Under the pieces are notes generated by a model. The model was not told the origin of the DNA and made no database searches. It saw only the letters and a program-made list of their open reading frames with translations. Below are positions 34,397 through 43,510 of a DNA stretch of 64,000 nucleotides, in pieces. The translations under genes and the position numbers were made by a program. This DNA comes from Burkholderiales bacterium (GTDB lineage: Bacteria; Pseudomonadota; Gammaproteobacteria; Burkholderiales; Ga0077523). The stretch lies in assembly GCA_019745565.1 (NCBI GenBank), contig JAIESW010000001.1, forward strand, positions 20,286 through 84,285. The letters are read 5' to 3'. Position 1 is the stretch's first letter. Every line of letters starts with the position of its first letter.

Positions 34397-34783
34397 GGCT
34401 GGAGGACCTCCCTGGGTTCGCGTCTTGTCTTGGAAGTCGGCGCGGCTGGCACTCGCCGCGGCCGGCCCGACGTGTCGTTCGGGCGCCCCCAATTTCGCAA
34501 GGCACGTGCCCAGGGTTTCCGTGCCCCCGAAGCGCGTCCCGCCGTACAGGCTTCGAGGAAAATCAATGCTCTGGTCGCGCGAACGAGCGCTCCAATTCCG
34601 TGCATCGGCCCGGTCGGGCGCGCGGCATTGGTGCGCCGCCGACCGGTTGCCGGAGGTCCCTTGCGGCGCCCCCCCTTGAAACGCTGGGTCGGAACCCCAT
34701 TTCCGCGCGCAGGCGGGGCTGCTTCGGCGGCTCACCGCCCTTTCACCTGTCTTCAGATTCAGCTTTTCAAGGAGAACTGATCC
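34397..34783. other. Divergent intergenic region between BMP operon and groES
   Basis: The region separates the minus-strand BMP operon from the plus-strand groES gene. It contains the sigma-32 promoter at 34675-34701 for groESL and an aaggaga ribosome site just before the groES ATG. No CIRCE inverted repeat (ttagcactc type) is present, so HrcA control is not indicated. I see no small RNA-like hairpin or other gene. The promoter of the BMP operon is expected in the left half but no convincing -35/-10 pair was found. Confidence 0.6.
34675..34701 (+). promoter_or_regulatory. Sigma-32 heat-shock promoter of groESL
   Basis: The -35 hexamer cttgaa (34675-34680, followed by an a as in the consensus) and the -10 block ccccatt (34695-34701) are separated by 14 bases. 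Both match the E. coli RpoH consensus without mismatch, so the operon is very likely heat-induced. The predicted transcription start lies about 75 bases before the groES ATG. Confidence 0.9.
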
Positions 34784-35071
34784 ATGAAGATTCGTCCGCT
34801 GCACGACCGAATCATCGTCAAACGCCTGGAGGAGGAGCGCAAGACCGCCTCCGGCATCGTCATCCCCGATACCGCCGCCGAGAAGCCCGACCAGGGCGAA
34901 GTGGTCGCCGTGGGCACGGGCAAGGTCCTGGACGACGGCAAGACCCGCGCTGTCGCGGTCAAGCCCGGCGACAAGATCCTGTTCGGCAAGTACTCCGGGC
35001 AGACCGTCAAGGTCCAGGGCGAAGAGCTCCTCGTCATGCGCGAGGAGGACGTGATGGGCGTGATCGAGTAA
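34784..35071 (+). CDS. groES: Co-chaperonin GroES (Cpn10)
   Basis: A 95-residue co-chaperonin that forms the heptameric lid of GroEL. The sequence begins [18 protein letters not shown] and contains the mobile loop around [18 protein letters not shown] and the ending EEDVMGVIE, all diagnostic. An aaggaga site precedes the ATG. It is the first gene of a two-gene heat-shock operon behind a sigma-32 promoter. Confidence 0.98.
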   Translation: MKIRPLHDRIIVKRLEEERKTASGIVIPDTAAEKPDQGEVVAVGTGKVLDDGKTRAVAVKPGDKILFGKYSGQTVKVQGEELLVMREEDVMGVIE

Positions 35072-36736
<1,665 letters not shown>

Positions 36737-36763
36737 GCTTCACCCGCGTACCTGGCAGCATGG

Positions 36764-36793
36764 AGCCCCGCCCGCGTGCGGGGCTCTTCTTTT
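36764..36793 (+). terminator. Intrinsic terminator of groESL
   Basis: An 8-base stem agccccgc/gcggggct with a 6-base loop is followed by cttctttt. It lies 28 bases after the groEL stop and separates groEL from the convergent sigma-factor gene. Confidence 0.85.
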
Positions 36794-36903
36794 CCGGCGC
36801 TGGAACCAGCGACGACCAGCCGACCAGCGGACGCAGGTGATCGCCATGGCGACCGTGACCTGGGATGCCGGTTCACGGCCCATGGGCCCGACCTCGCACG
36901 CGG

Positions 36904-38157
36904 TCAACAGGTCCAGCGCCCCGTCGCGGCGACCCGCTGCAGGTACGTACGGACCCGCGCGTCCGCCGTAAGTCCGACGGCATGAACCAGCGCGACCCGG
37001 GCACTTTCGAGGTCGGCCGCCTTCGTGCGCAGGTAAGCGAGGGCAACCCAGTAGGGCTGATGGGTACGTACGTCATCGGACGCCAGCGTTTCCAGGATGC
37101 GCAGTCCCTCGACGCCGTCACCCGCCTCCGCCAGGGCGACGGCGTGTCCGATCCGCGCACCTACGCTCGGAAAATGCTCCACCAGCGCCGCGTACAAGGC
37201 CGCGATACCGCCCCAGGGCGTGCTGCCGGTGAACAACCGCTGGCAATGCGCCGACTGGATCGCCGCTTCGATCTGGAAATGACCCGGATCACGTTGCCGC
37301 GCAGCCCGGGCCAGCAGTTCCTCGCCTTCGCGAATGCGGACGCGGTCCCAAAGCGCCGTGTCCTGCTCGGTCAGCGGCACGAAGCGTCCACCGGCATCGA
37401 ACTGCGCCGGCCGGCGCGCTTCGCAGTAGCTCATGAGCGCGAGCAGGCCGAGCGCCTCCGCGTGCTCGGGTTCCAGTTGCACGACCAAGCGGGCAAGGTA
37501 AAGGGCTTCGTCCACGAGTTCGGAGAAGCTGCCGGCACCGTCCGCTTCGAGGCCGTTCACCGCCACGTGCGACCCGATGCCGTAGGCGCCGTAGACGGCA
37601 TCGAGCACGGCGGCCATGCGCTCGGGCCACTCGCGGCGTTCGGGCACTTCGAAGCGGATGCCGGCGTCGCGGATCTTCGTCTTGGCACGAACGAGCCGCT
37701 GTGCCATCGCCGCGGGCGACACGAGGAACGCGCGCGCGACGTCCTTCGCGTCGAGACCGAGCACGGTCTGCAGCATCAGGGGAGCATGCACGGACGGAGG
37801 GAGCGCGGGATGCGCGCACACGAACATCAGAGCCAGGCGATGGTCGGGGATGTCGGGCATCGGTTCGGCCTCCGCTTCTTCGTCGAGCAGCGCCTGCACG
37901 GCTGGCGACTGCACCATGCGGGCATGGCGCGCGCGCTGGCGCAGGTTGTTGCGTGCGGCCGTGAGCAACCAGGCATCCGGGTTTGCCGGCACCCCGCCGT
38001 GCGGCCAGTGGGTCAAGGCCGCGAGGAAGGCCTCCGACAGCGCATCCTCGGCGCCGGCGATGTCGCGCCAGCGATACGCGAGCCACGCGACGAGCCGTCC
38101 GTACGACTCGCGCGCGGCCCGCTCCGCGGCAGGCCAGCCCAGCGGGGCAGGAGCCAT
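36904..38157 (-). CDS. ECF42-type RNA polymerase sigma factor with C-terminal helical extension
   Basis: A 417-residue ECF-like sigma factor. Region 2 (YGRLVAWLAYRWRDIAGAEDALSEAFLAAL, with the PDAWLLTAARNN stretch after it) and region 4 (LMLQTVLGLDAKDVARAFLVSP and MAQRLVRAKTKIRDAG) are followed by about 230 residues of helical repeats (ALGLLALMSYCEAR, LEPEHAEA, YWVALAYLRTKA). This matches the ECF42 group, which lacks an anti-sigma factor and is genetically tied to DGPF/YCII proteins. Such a gene is directly upstream and overlaps by one base (tgATGa arrangement). The ATG at 38157 is chosen over a GTG one codon earlier. Confidence 0.92.
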   Translation of the reverse strand: MAPAPLGWPAAERAARESYGRLVAWLAYRWRDIAGAEDALSEAFLAALTHWPHGGVPANPDAWLLTAARNNLRQRARHARMVQSPAVQALLDEEAEAEPMPDIPDHRLALMFVCAHPALPPSVHAPLMLQTVLGLDAKDVARAFLVSPAAMAQRLVRAKTKIRDAGIRFEVPERREWPERMAAVLDAVYGAYGIGSHVAVNGLEADGAGSFSELVDEALYLARLVVQLEPEHAEALGLLALMSYCEARRPAQFDAGGRFVPLTEQDTALWDRVRIREGEELLARAARQRDPGHFQIEAAIQSAHCQRLFTGSTPWGGIAALYAALVEHFPSVGARIGHAVALAEAGDGVEGLRILETLASDDVRTHQPYWVALAYLRTKAADLESARVALVHAVGLTADARVRTYLQRVAATGRWTC

Positions 38158-38525
38158 CACATCGGGGCGCTTTGCGGTGGCGGCAGAACCGGACGCACCT
38201 CGGTGCTTCCCGTGGTGACGTTGGGCGAGCGAGCGGCCCAGGCGAGGGCTTCGTCGAGCGAGGGGACGTCGACGATCACGTAGCCGCCGAGGTGCTCGCG
38301 CGTGTCCGCGAAGGGACCGTCCTGCACCTGGCGCTTGTTGTCGCGCACGCGTACGGTCGTGGAGGTCTGCGGCGGCTGCAAGCCGTTGCCGCTGACCATC
38401 ACGCCGGCGCTCGACATGGCACCGATGTAGGCGGTCCAGGCGCCCCAGTACGCGGGGGCTGCCTTCGGATCGTTGCGGGCGGCAAGGTCCTGTTCGGTTT
38501 CGCGGTAGATGAGCATGTATTGCAT
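38157..38525 (-). CDS. YCII/DGPF-domain protein
   Basis: A 122-residue cytoplasmic protein of the YCII superfamily with the family name motif DGPFADTREHLGGYVIVDV at about 70-88. It begins MQYMLIYRETE, as is usual. DGPF proteins form operons with ECF42 sigma factors; their biochemical role is not known, and published work did not show them to be a simple anti-sigma factor. The stop codon overlaps the start of the sigma-factor gene, so the two are translationally coupled. Confidence 0.92.
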   Translation of the reverse strand: MQYMLIYRETEQDLAARNDPKAAPAYWGAWTAYIGAMSSAGVMVSGNGLQPPQTSTTVRVRDNKRQVQDGPFADTREHLGGYVIVDVPSLDEALAWAARSPNVTTGSTEVRPVLPPPQSAPM

Positions 38526-38603
38526 GGCGGTTTCCTTTGGGTATCGAAGGGTAAATAAGAAAAAGTGTTCAGCGGGGAGCATCGGATACGGGGTCCGAGC
38601 CTG

Positions 38604-38831
38604 CTAAGCGCCTCGGATGGTCTCCGTCGACAGCCGCGCAGCCAGGACCAGCGCATCGGGGGGATTCTTCACGCCGATGACGAAATTGCCACCCGAGCGG
38701 CCGGTCGCCCCGGTGCCCGGCCGCTGGGCGCGTTCCTGGGAGTGATCGTGAACCAGCAACGTGTATTGGGCAGCGCCCGCCGAGACGCCGACGCCCAGGC
38801 CCAGGGCCGCCATGAGGATGAGAGGTTGCAT
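38604..38831 (-). CDS. Small secreted hypothetical protein upstream of the ECF42 pair
   Basis: A 75-residue protein with an N-terminal signal peptide (about 1-20, ending GVSAGAAQ). The mature part is short, contains YTLLVHDHSQE and a NPPDALVLAARLS stretch, and has some resemblance to the ends of YCII/DGPF proteins, though it is much shorter. A gaaggaagac site precedes the ATG. It is 78 bases upstream of the DGPF gene on the same strand and might be its operon partner or a target of the sigma factor. I do not recognise the family. Confidence 0.5.
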   Translation of the reverse strand: MQPLILMAALGLGVGVSAGAAQYTLLVHDHSQERAQRPGTGATGRSGGNFVIGVKNPPDALVLAARLSTETIRGA

Positions 38832-38983
38832 GAAGTCTTCCTTCTTCGAGATGGGGAGCGCACCGATTGCAGCTCCTGACCACTCGATGCGCGGCGGCGG
38901 GAGAAATCGACAGGCCCCCTCGGAAAAAGATTGGAGCCGGTGGCTGGCACAGCGCCCGCGGCGCCTCGCATAATGGGCGGCTC

Positions 38984-40000
38984 ATGCCTCCCGCCATCCG
39001 TATCCGTGCCGGCAACCCCGTCTACCGCTCCGCCGTCGCTCTCGCCGTCGCGTTACCGATGGCGACCGGTCCAGGATGCGCGACCGTGACATCGAGCCCG
39101 TCTCCGCCGCTGCCTGACGCCGTGTCCGGAGAGCGCCGCGCGTTCTCCGGTCGCCTCGGTGTTCTGAGCTACTACGTGGCCGGATCGCAGGCGACGGACG
39201 CCCCGCCATTGCTGCTGGTCCACAGCATCAACGCGGCCGGCTCGGCCTACGAGGTGCGCCCGCTGCACGAGCACTACCGGGCGCAGCGCACCGTGTACTC
39301 GATGGAGCTGCCGGGGTTCGGTCACTCGGACCGCAGCGACCGGAACTACTCCGCGCGGCTAATGACCGACGCGATCCTGGAGATGGTGGAAGAGATTCGC
39401 CGGCGGCACGGACCGGTCGCCGTAGACGCTCTCGCGCTCTCGCTGTCGTCGGAGTTTCTCGCACGCGCCGCCTCGGAAGCGCCGGACCGGTTTCGCTCGC
39501 TGGCCCTGGTGAGCCCCACGGGCTTCGACAAACGCGCGCCCTGGTACGGGCCGAACGGCAGCACGCGCGGCAAGCGCTGGTTGTACAACACCTTCACGGT
39601 CGGTCTTTGGAGCCGACCGTTCTTCGACTTCCTGACTTCCCGACGCAGCGTGCGGTTCTTCCTCGAGAAGACCTGGGGTGCCAAGAACATCGACGAGGGA
39701 CTGCTTGAGTACGACCTCCTCACCACCCGCGACCCCGGTGCGCACCATGCGGTGTACTACTTCGTGTCGGGATACCTATTCAGCGCCGACATCATACGGG
39801 TGTACGAAGCCCTGCCCATGCCCGTGTGGATGAGCCACGGCGTGCGTGGCGACTTCACCGACTATCGTCACAAGGCGGCTTTTGCCGGCAGACCGAACTG
39901 GTCCTTCGACGTCTTCCAGACAGGCGCCTTGCCTCACTTCGAAGTACCGGACGTATTCTTCGCGCGTTACGACGCGTTCCTGCAGCAGCGCGAGCGCTGA
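38984..40000 (+). CDS. Alpha/beta hydrolase, probably exported or lipid-anchored
   Basis: A 338-residue alpha/beta-hydrolase. A hydrophobic N-terminus of about 30 residues ends in GPGCATV, which may be a signal peptide or lipobox. The fold is indicated by PLLLVHSINAAGSAYEVRPL (oxyanion strand), ELPGFGHSDRSDR and a late His in LPHFEVPDVFF. The nucleophile elbow is unusual: DALALSLSSEF in place of G-x-S-x-G. A -10-like cataat lies nine bases before the ATG and no Shine-Dalgarno sequence is present. It ends eight bases from the convergent CoA-transferase gene. Substrate unknown. Confidence 0.8.
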   Translation: MPPAIRIRAGNPVYRSAVALAVALPMATGPGCATVTSSPSPPLPDAVSGERRAFSGRLGVLSYYVAGSQATDAPPLLLVHSINAAGSAYEVRPLHEHYRAQRTVYSMELPGFGHSDRSDRNYSARLMTDAILEMVEEIRRRHGPVAVDALALSLSSEFLARAASEAPDRFRSLALVSPTGFDKRAPWYGPNGSTRGKRWLYNTFTVGLWSRPFFDFLTSRRSVRFFLEKTWGAKNIDEGLLEYDLLTTRDPGAHHAVYYFVSGYLFSADIIRVYEALPMPVWMSHGVRGDFTDYRHKAAFAGRPNWSFDVFQTGALPHFEVPDVFFARYDAFLQQRER

Positions 40001-40008
40001 ACCCGCCG

Positions 40009-40734
40009 CTACGCGGCAAGCTGGGCCGCGAAGCGCGGATACGTCTCGGCGATCTCTTCGCGGATGCGCCCGCGCAGCAGCGCAAGCGTCGCATCGTCGG
40101 GCGCCGGGGTAGGCGGCAGCCGCTCCGGCACGTCCAACGGGAAGCCGGTGTTGTCGAGCACCTCTTCCACCGTATGGCCGGGATGCACGCTTTCGATCGC
40201 GAAGCGCTTGCGCGCGCGATCGAATGCGAACACACCCAATCCGGTGACGAGCTTCCAGGGCCCGCCGGGTCGGTAGACGTTCGGCGGGCTGGTCCCCGGT
40301 GCGCTGATGAAATCCACCTTCGGCACGAACACGCGGCGCGTGTGCTCCTCGCGAAACAGGATCACGCGCGGCACCAGGAAATACAGGTAGGCCGAACCGA
40401 ACGACCCCGGCCAGCGCACCTCGCTCGCCGGATAGCCGCCGGCTCCGACCAGATTGATATTGGCTTCGCCGTCGATCTGGCCGCCGCCCAGAAAGAAGGC
40501 GTCGACCCTGCCCTGCGCGGCCAGATCGAACGTCTCGACACCACCATTGGTGAAGGCGTTGTGCCGGCGCGAGCCGAGCACGTTGACGTGCAGGGCGCCC
40601 TGCGAACGTGCCCGCGCCAGCAACGCCCCCGCGCCGGGGATCGGCGAGGCGGCCCCGACGATCACGTGCCGGCATCCTTCGAGCAGGCGGCCGATGACCG
40701 TGATCAGCAGTTCGGCGCGCGTGAACGGTTCCAT
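40009..40734 (-). CDS. CoA-transferase family I, beta subunit-like
   Basis: A 241-residue subunit of a family I CoA-transferase (glutaconate/3-oxoacid type). Indicative segments are IVGAASPIPGAGALLARA, ALHVNVLGSRRHNAF, FFLGGGQIDGEANINLVG and SVHPGHTVEEVLDNTGFPLDVPE. I cannot identify a clear catalytic glutamate in the usual EYG(V/I) position, so it might act as a hydrolase like the IpdAB group. The start codon overlaps the stop of the alpha subunit (tgATG arrangement), indicating a coupled pair. Confidence 0.87.
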   Translation of the reverse strand: MEPFTRAELLITVIGRLLEGCRHVIVGAASPIPGAGALLARARSQGALHVNVLGSRRHNAFTNGGVETFDLAAQGRVDAFFLGGGQIDGEANINLVGAGGYPASEVRWPGSFGSAYLYFLVPRVILFREEHTRRVFVPKVDFISAPGTSPPNVYRPGGPWKLVTGLGVFAFDRARKRFAIESVHPGHTVEEVLDNTGFPLDVPERLPPTPAPDDATLALLRGRIREEIAETYPRFAAQLAA

Positions 40735-41537
40735 CACGCGGCGATCGCGTCCGCCTGCAGCCACTCCTCCAGCCATTCGCAGAAACCGTCATCGGTCCGT
40801 GCCATGGCTGCGTAGCGGGCCACTGCCGCATCGTCGCGCGCATAGTGGTCCTGGAACTTGAGCGGCCTCGCACCGCCGGGCGCCAACGCGATCCGACTCA
40901 CATACATCGCCGGAATCACGCCTGCAGCGCGAACCTCGTCGCGCATCAGGTCTTCGTCGGTGACGGCCTCCACGGTCACCAGCGACTGCTTCGAAGCCTG
41001 CGCGATGACGAGCAGATCGCGCTGCCGGCCGATCCACACGTTGCCTTTCGTGTCCGCGAGCGGGGCGTGGAACAGTGCGAAATCGGGACGGATCGCCGGC
41101 AGCAGCACGATCGGATCGTCCGCGCCGAACGGATTGTCGATGACCTTCCAGTCGGAGCGATGGCGCACCAGGTCTGACCCGATCAGGCCGCGCAGCGGCA
41201 TGAACGGCAGCCCCTTCTGACCCGCCTGCAACGCGGCATGGATGGCCGGACACGTCGAATCGAGCACGCGGATCGTTCCTGCCTTGAGCGCCGCGGCGAA
41301 ACGCGGCGCGGTGCCGAATTCACCCAGCGTGACCGCCGAAGTCTCGATGGACCGCACGCAACCCGCACCGATCAGCACGTCGGCCTGCAGCCCGCTGATC
41401 GGCACGCCCACGAGATCGAGATCGCGCACGCCGTCGCGCACGAGTTCACGCGTCGCAGCCATGGAAACGCCGACCGAATCCTGCGCCAGCGCGACCGTCG
41501 CGCCGTCGGGGATTGCGGCAGCGAGCTCGCCGATCAT
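40734..41537 (-). CDS. CoA-transferase family I, alpha subunit-like
   Basis: A 267-residue partner of the downstream beta-like subunit. Family features include IPDGATVALAQDSVGVSM near the start, DLDLVGVPISGLQADVLIGAGCV and PFGADDPIVLLPAIRPDFALFHAPLADTKGNVWIGRQRD. The ATG at 41537 overlaps the end of the NIPSNAP gene by four bases. The trio is probably one operon handling a carboxylic acid as its CoA ester; the acid is not identifiable. Confidence 0.88.
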   Translation of the reverse strand: MIGELAAAIPDGATVALAQDSVGVSMAATRELVRDGVRDLDLVGVPISGLQADVLIGAGCVRSIETSAVTLGEFGTAPRFAAALKAGTIRVLDSTCPAIHAALQAGQKGLPFMPLRGLIGSDLVRHRSDWKVIDNPFGADDPIVLLPAIRPDFALFHAPLADTKGNVWIGRQRDLLVIAQASKQSLVTVEAVTDEDLMRDEVRAAGVIPAMYVSRIALAPGGARPLKFQDHYARDDAAVARYAAMARTDDGFCEWLEEWLQADAIAA

Positions 41538-41863
41538 CCCTTGCGTTCCGGCGGCGTGAAGAACGGCGTGGGTCGCAGGATCTTGTTCTCCATGCTGTCG
41601 AGCAGCGGCATGGCCTTCGCGAGGAATGCGCCCCAGGCCGGGTCGGCGGCGAGACGATTGCGGCGTTCCTCGCGATCGGCGAGGCTGGCATAGGCCCACA
41701 TGTGCACCACCTGCGACAGGGGTCCGATGTCGTTCGACGTGTACCAGCCCACGTTGTGGCCGAGGTACTTCAATTGGAGCGGATACGCCTCGGCCTCGTA
41801 CAGCTTGAGGTATTCGGCAAGCTTGCCGGGCTTCACGGCGTAGGTGCGGTGGTCGACGATCAT
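41534..41863 (-). CDS. NIPSNAP family protein
   Basis: A 109-residue protein with the ferredoxin-like NIPSNAP fold: DHRTYAVKPGKLAEYLKLYEAEAYPLQLK, GWYTSNDIGPLSQVVHMWAYASLADREERRNRLAADPAW and FFTPP at the end. These proteins are small dimeric barrels often encoded beside catabolic or CoA-handling enzymes, with unclear function. A ggggag site precedes the ATG. Its last codons overlap the CoA-transferase alpha start, so it heads the three-gene operon. Confidence 0.9.
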   Translation of the reverse strand: MIVDHRTYAVKPGKLAEYLKLYEAEAYPLQLKYLGHNVGWYTSNDIGPLSQVVHMWAYASLADREERRNRLAADPAWGAFLAKAMPLLDSMENKILRPTPFFTPPERKG

Positions 41864-41927
41864 TGCTCCCCCTGGTGGATTGTCGTTGTGGTCAACGCAC
41901 CAAGGTTACACCGTCCAAGCGGACGAC

Positions 41928-41962
41928 AAAAAACCCCGGCGCCTCGCGGCTTGCCGGGGTTT
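41928..41962 (-). terminator. Intrinsic terminator after the OmpA lipoprotein gene
   Basis: Read on the minus strand, a 10-base stem aaaccccggc/gccggggttt with a 12-base loop ends in a run of six T residues. It lies just downstream of the OmpA-domain gene stop and upstream of the NIPSNAP operon. Confidence 0.85.
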
Positions 41963-41980
41963 CGTCGGGAACCGACGTGA

Positions 41981-43252
41981 TCATTGAACCTTGAGGTTGT
42001 ACTCCTTCAGGGTCGCGACCACTTCGACCCGGCGATCGCGCTGCAGGCAGTCGATCAGCGCATCGCGCTTCAGACCCTTGCACTCGTCGGGCGTGGTGAG
42101 CGGTGCGGCCTTGCCGCGCCCCACCACTGTGAGCTTGTAGGGCGGCACACCCTTGTCCATCAGGTAGCCGGCGACGGCCCACGCGCGCTTCTCTGAGAGC
42201 TGCTGGTTGTACTCCTCGGTCCCGATGCGGTCGGTGTAGCCGTGCACGATGAGCCGGTCGTAGGGCGCTTCCTTCAGCTTGTCCCAGATCTCGTCGAGCT
42301 TCCCCTTCACTTCGCTGTTGAGCTCGTACTTGTCGAACTCGAACTGGCCTTGCTCGTCCATGTTGAAAGTGGCCGGCAGCGTACCGCCCAGGGTCTGCAG
42401 CTTCTCGTCCTGGTCGATCACCACGCGGTTGGCTGCGGTTTCGACGCGGCCGCGGCGCTCGGCTTCCAGCGCCTCTTCGCGTTCGCGCTGCGCGCGCGCC
42501 GCGGCTTCGGCCGCGGTCTCTTGTGCTCCGCCGCCTGCGGCAGCCGCGCCCGCACCGCCGGCTCCACCAGCGCCAGTGCCTCCGGCACCGGCTCCGCCCG
42601 CACCTTTGGCTGCGGCAACGTCGGTATCACCGCCGCCCGCACCTTTGCGACCGCCCGCCGCGCCCCCTGCCGTTGCGCCTCCGGCACCGCCCGCCGCGCT
42701 CGAGCCCGCAGCGGTCGAACCTGCCCCGGACTTGTTGCTGCTGCCCGCCGCTGCGCTTCCCGCCGCAGCGCCGCCGGCAGCGGTCGATCCGGCCGCGCCC
42801 TTGGCGCCGCCGCCGGCACCCGCCGTATTGGATCCGCCTGCACCCGCGCCGCCGGCTCCTCCAGCCGCACCCGCACCGCCCGTGGATCGTCCGCCGGCCC
42901 CGGCTGCACCGCTCGAATCGGCACCGGATGCGTTCGCGCCATCGGCGGAAAGCGCGGTGACTTCAGCGCCGGAATTGTTCGTGCCCTTTACCGTCGGGTC
43001 GGAACTGCCTGTGGCACCGGGTCCGCTGCGGGCGCCGGCCGCGCTGCTGCCGGTCGTGGACCCGCTCTGTCCCGCCGTCTTGGAACCTGCAGCCGTCGCC
43101 GCACTCTGACCGCTGCTGCCCGTCGCTTTCGTCGGCGCGACGCCGACGAGCGAGCGCGTGCACGCCCCGAGGCTCAACGCGAGAACCGCGACCGAGAGGC
43201 CCGTGATCAGTCGAGTCGACGATCGGGGTCTGCGTACTGTTGCGTTCGTCAT
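41981..43252 (-). CDS. OmpA-family lipoprotein with long Gly/Ala/Ser-rich tract
   Basis: A 423-residue lipoprotein: a signal peptide with lipobox LGAC near residue 31, about 220 residues of low-complexity Gly/Ala/Ser/Thr sequence (repeats such as GAGGAG and AAGSSA), an Arg/Glu-rich helix, and a C-terminal OmpA peptidoglycan-binding domain. The OmpA domain has FDKYELNSEVKGKLDEIW, VHGYTDRIGTEEYNQQLSEKRA and RDRRVEV. The tract is long for a betaproteobacterial OmpA/Pal-like lipoprotein. It could act as a flexible spacer across the periplasm. ATG 43252 follows a strong ggaggg site. Confidence 0.9.
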   Translation of the reverse strand: MTNATVRRPRSSTRLITGLSVAVLALSLGACTRSLVGVAPTKATGSSGQSAATAAGSKTAGQSGSTTGSSAAGARSGPGATGSSDPTVKGTNNSGAEVTALSADGANASGADSSGAAGAGGRSTGGAGAAGGAGGAGAGGSNTAGAGGGAKGAAGSTAAGGAAAGSAAAGSSNKSGAGSTAAGSSAAGGAGGATAGGAAGGRKGAGGGDTDVAAAKGAGGAGAGGTGAGGAGGAGAAAAGGGAQETAAEAAARAQREREEALEAERRGRVETAANRVVIDQDEKLQTLGGTLPATFNMDEQGQFEFDKYELNSEVKGKLDEIWDKLKEAPYDRLIVHGYTDRIGTEEYNQQLSEKRAWAVAGYLMDKGVPPYKLTVVGRGKAAPLTTPDECKGLKRDALIDCLQRDRRVEVVATLKEYNLKVQ

Positions 43253-43510
43253 GGTCCTTCCCTCCTTCAATCGTTGCGCCATTAGTCCTGAACCTTCGTC
43301 ATCGGTTCCCGGCACTGAAAACTTGAGAACATTTCGTCGCCGAATCCCGACGACGCCGGCTCGCGGGAACCCTCAATGCGCGCATTTTGCATTCCCGGGC
43401 CGCGAACAGGGGAAACAAATTGCGTCGGCCGAGCGTTCGATGAACGCGACAACGCGTGATCGCACATGCGGCGGAGGCTCCGGGCCCGCGTGCTAACCTC
43501 TCGCGCCACC

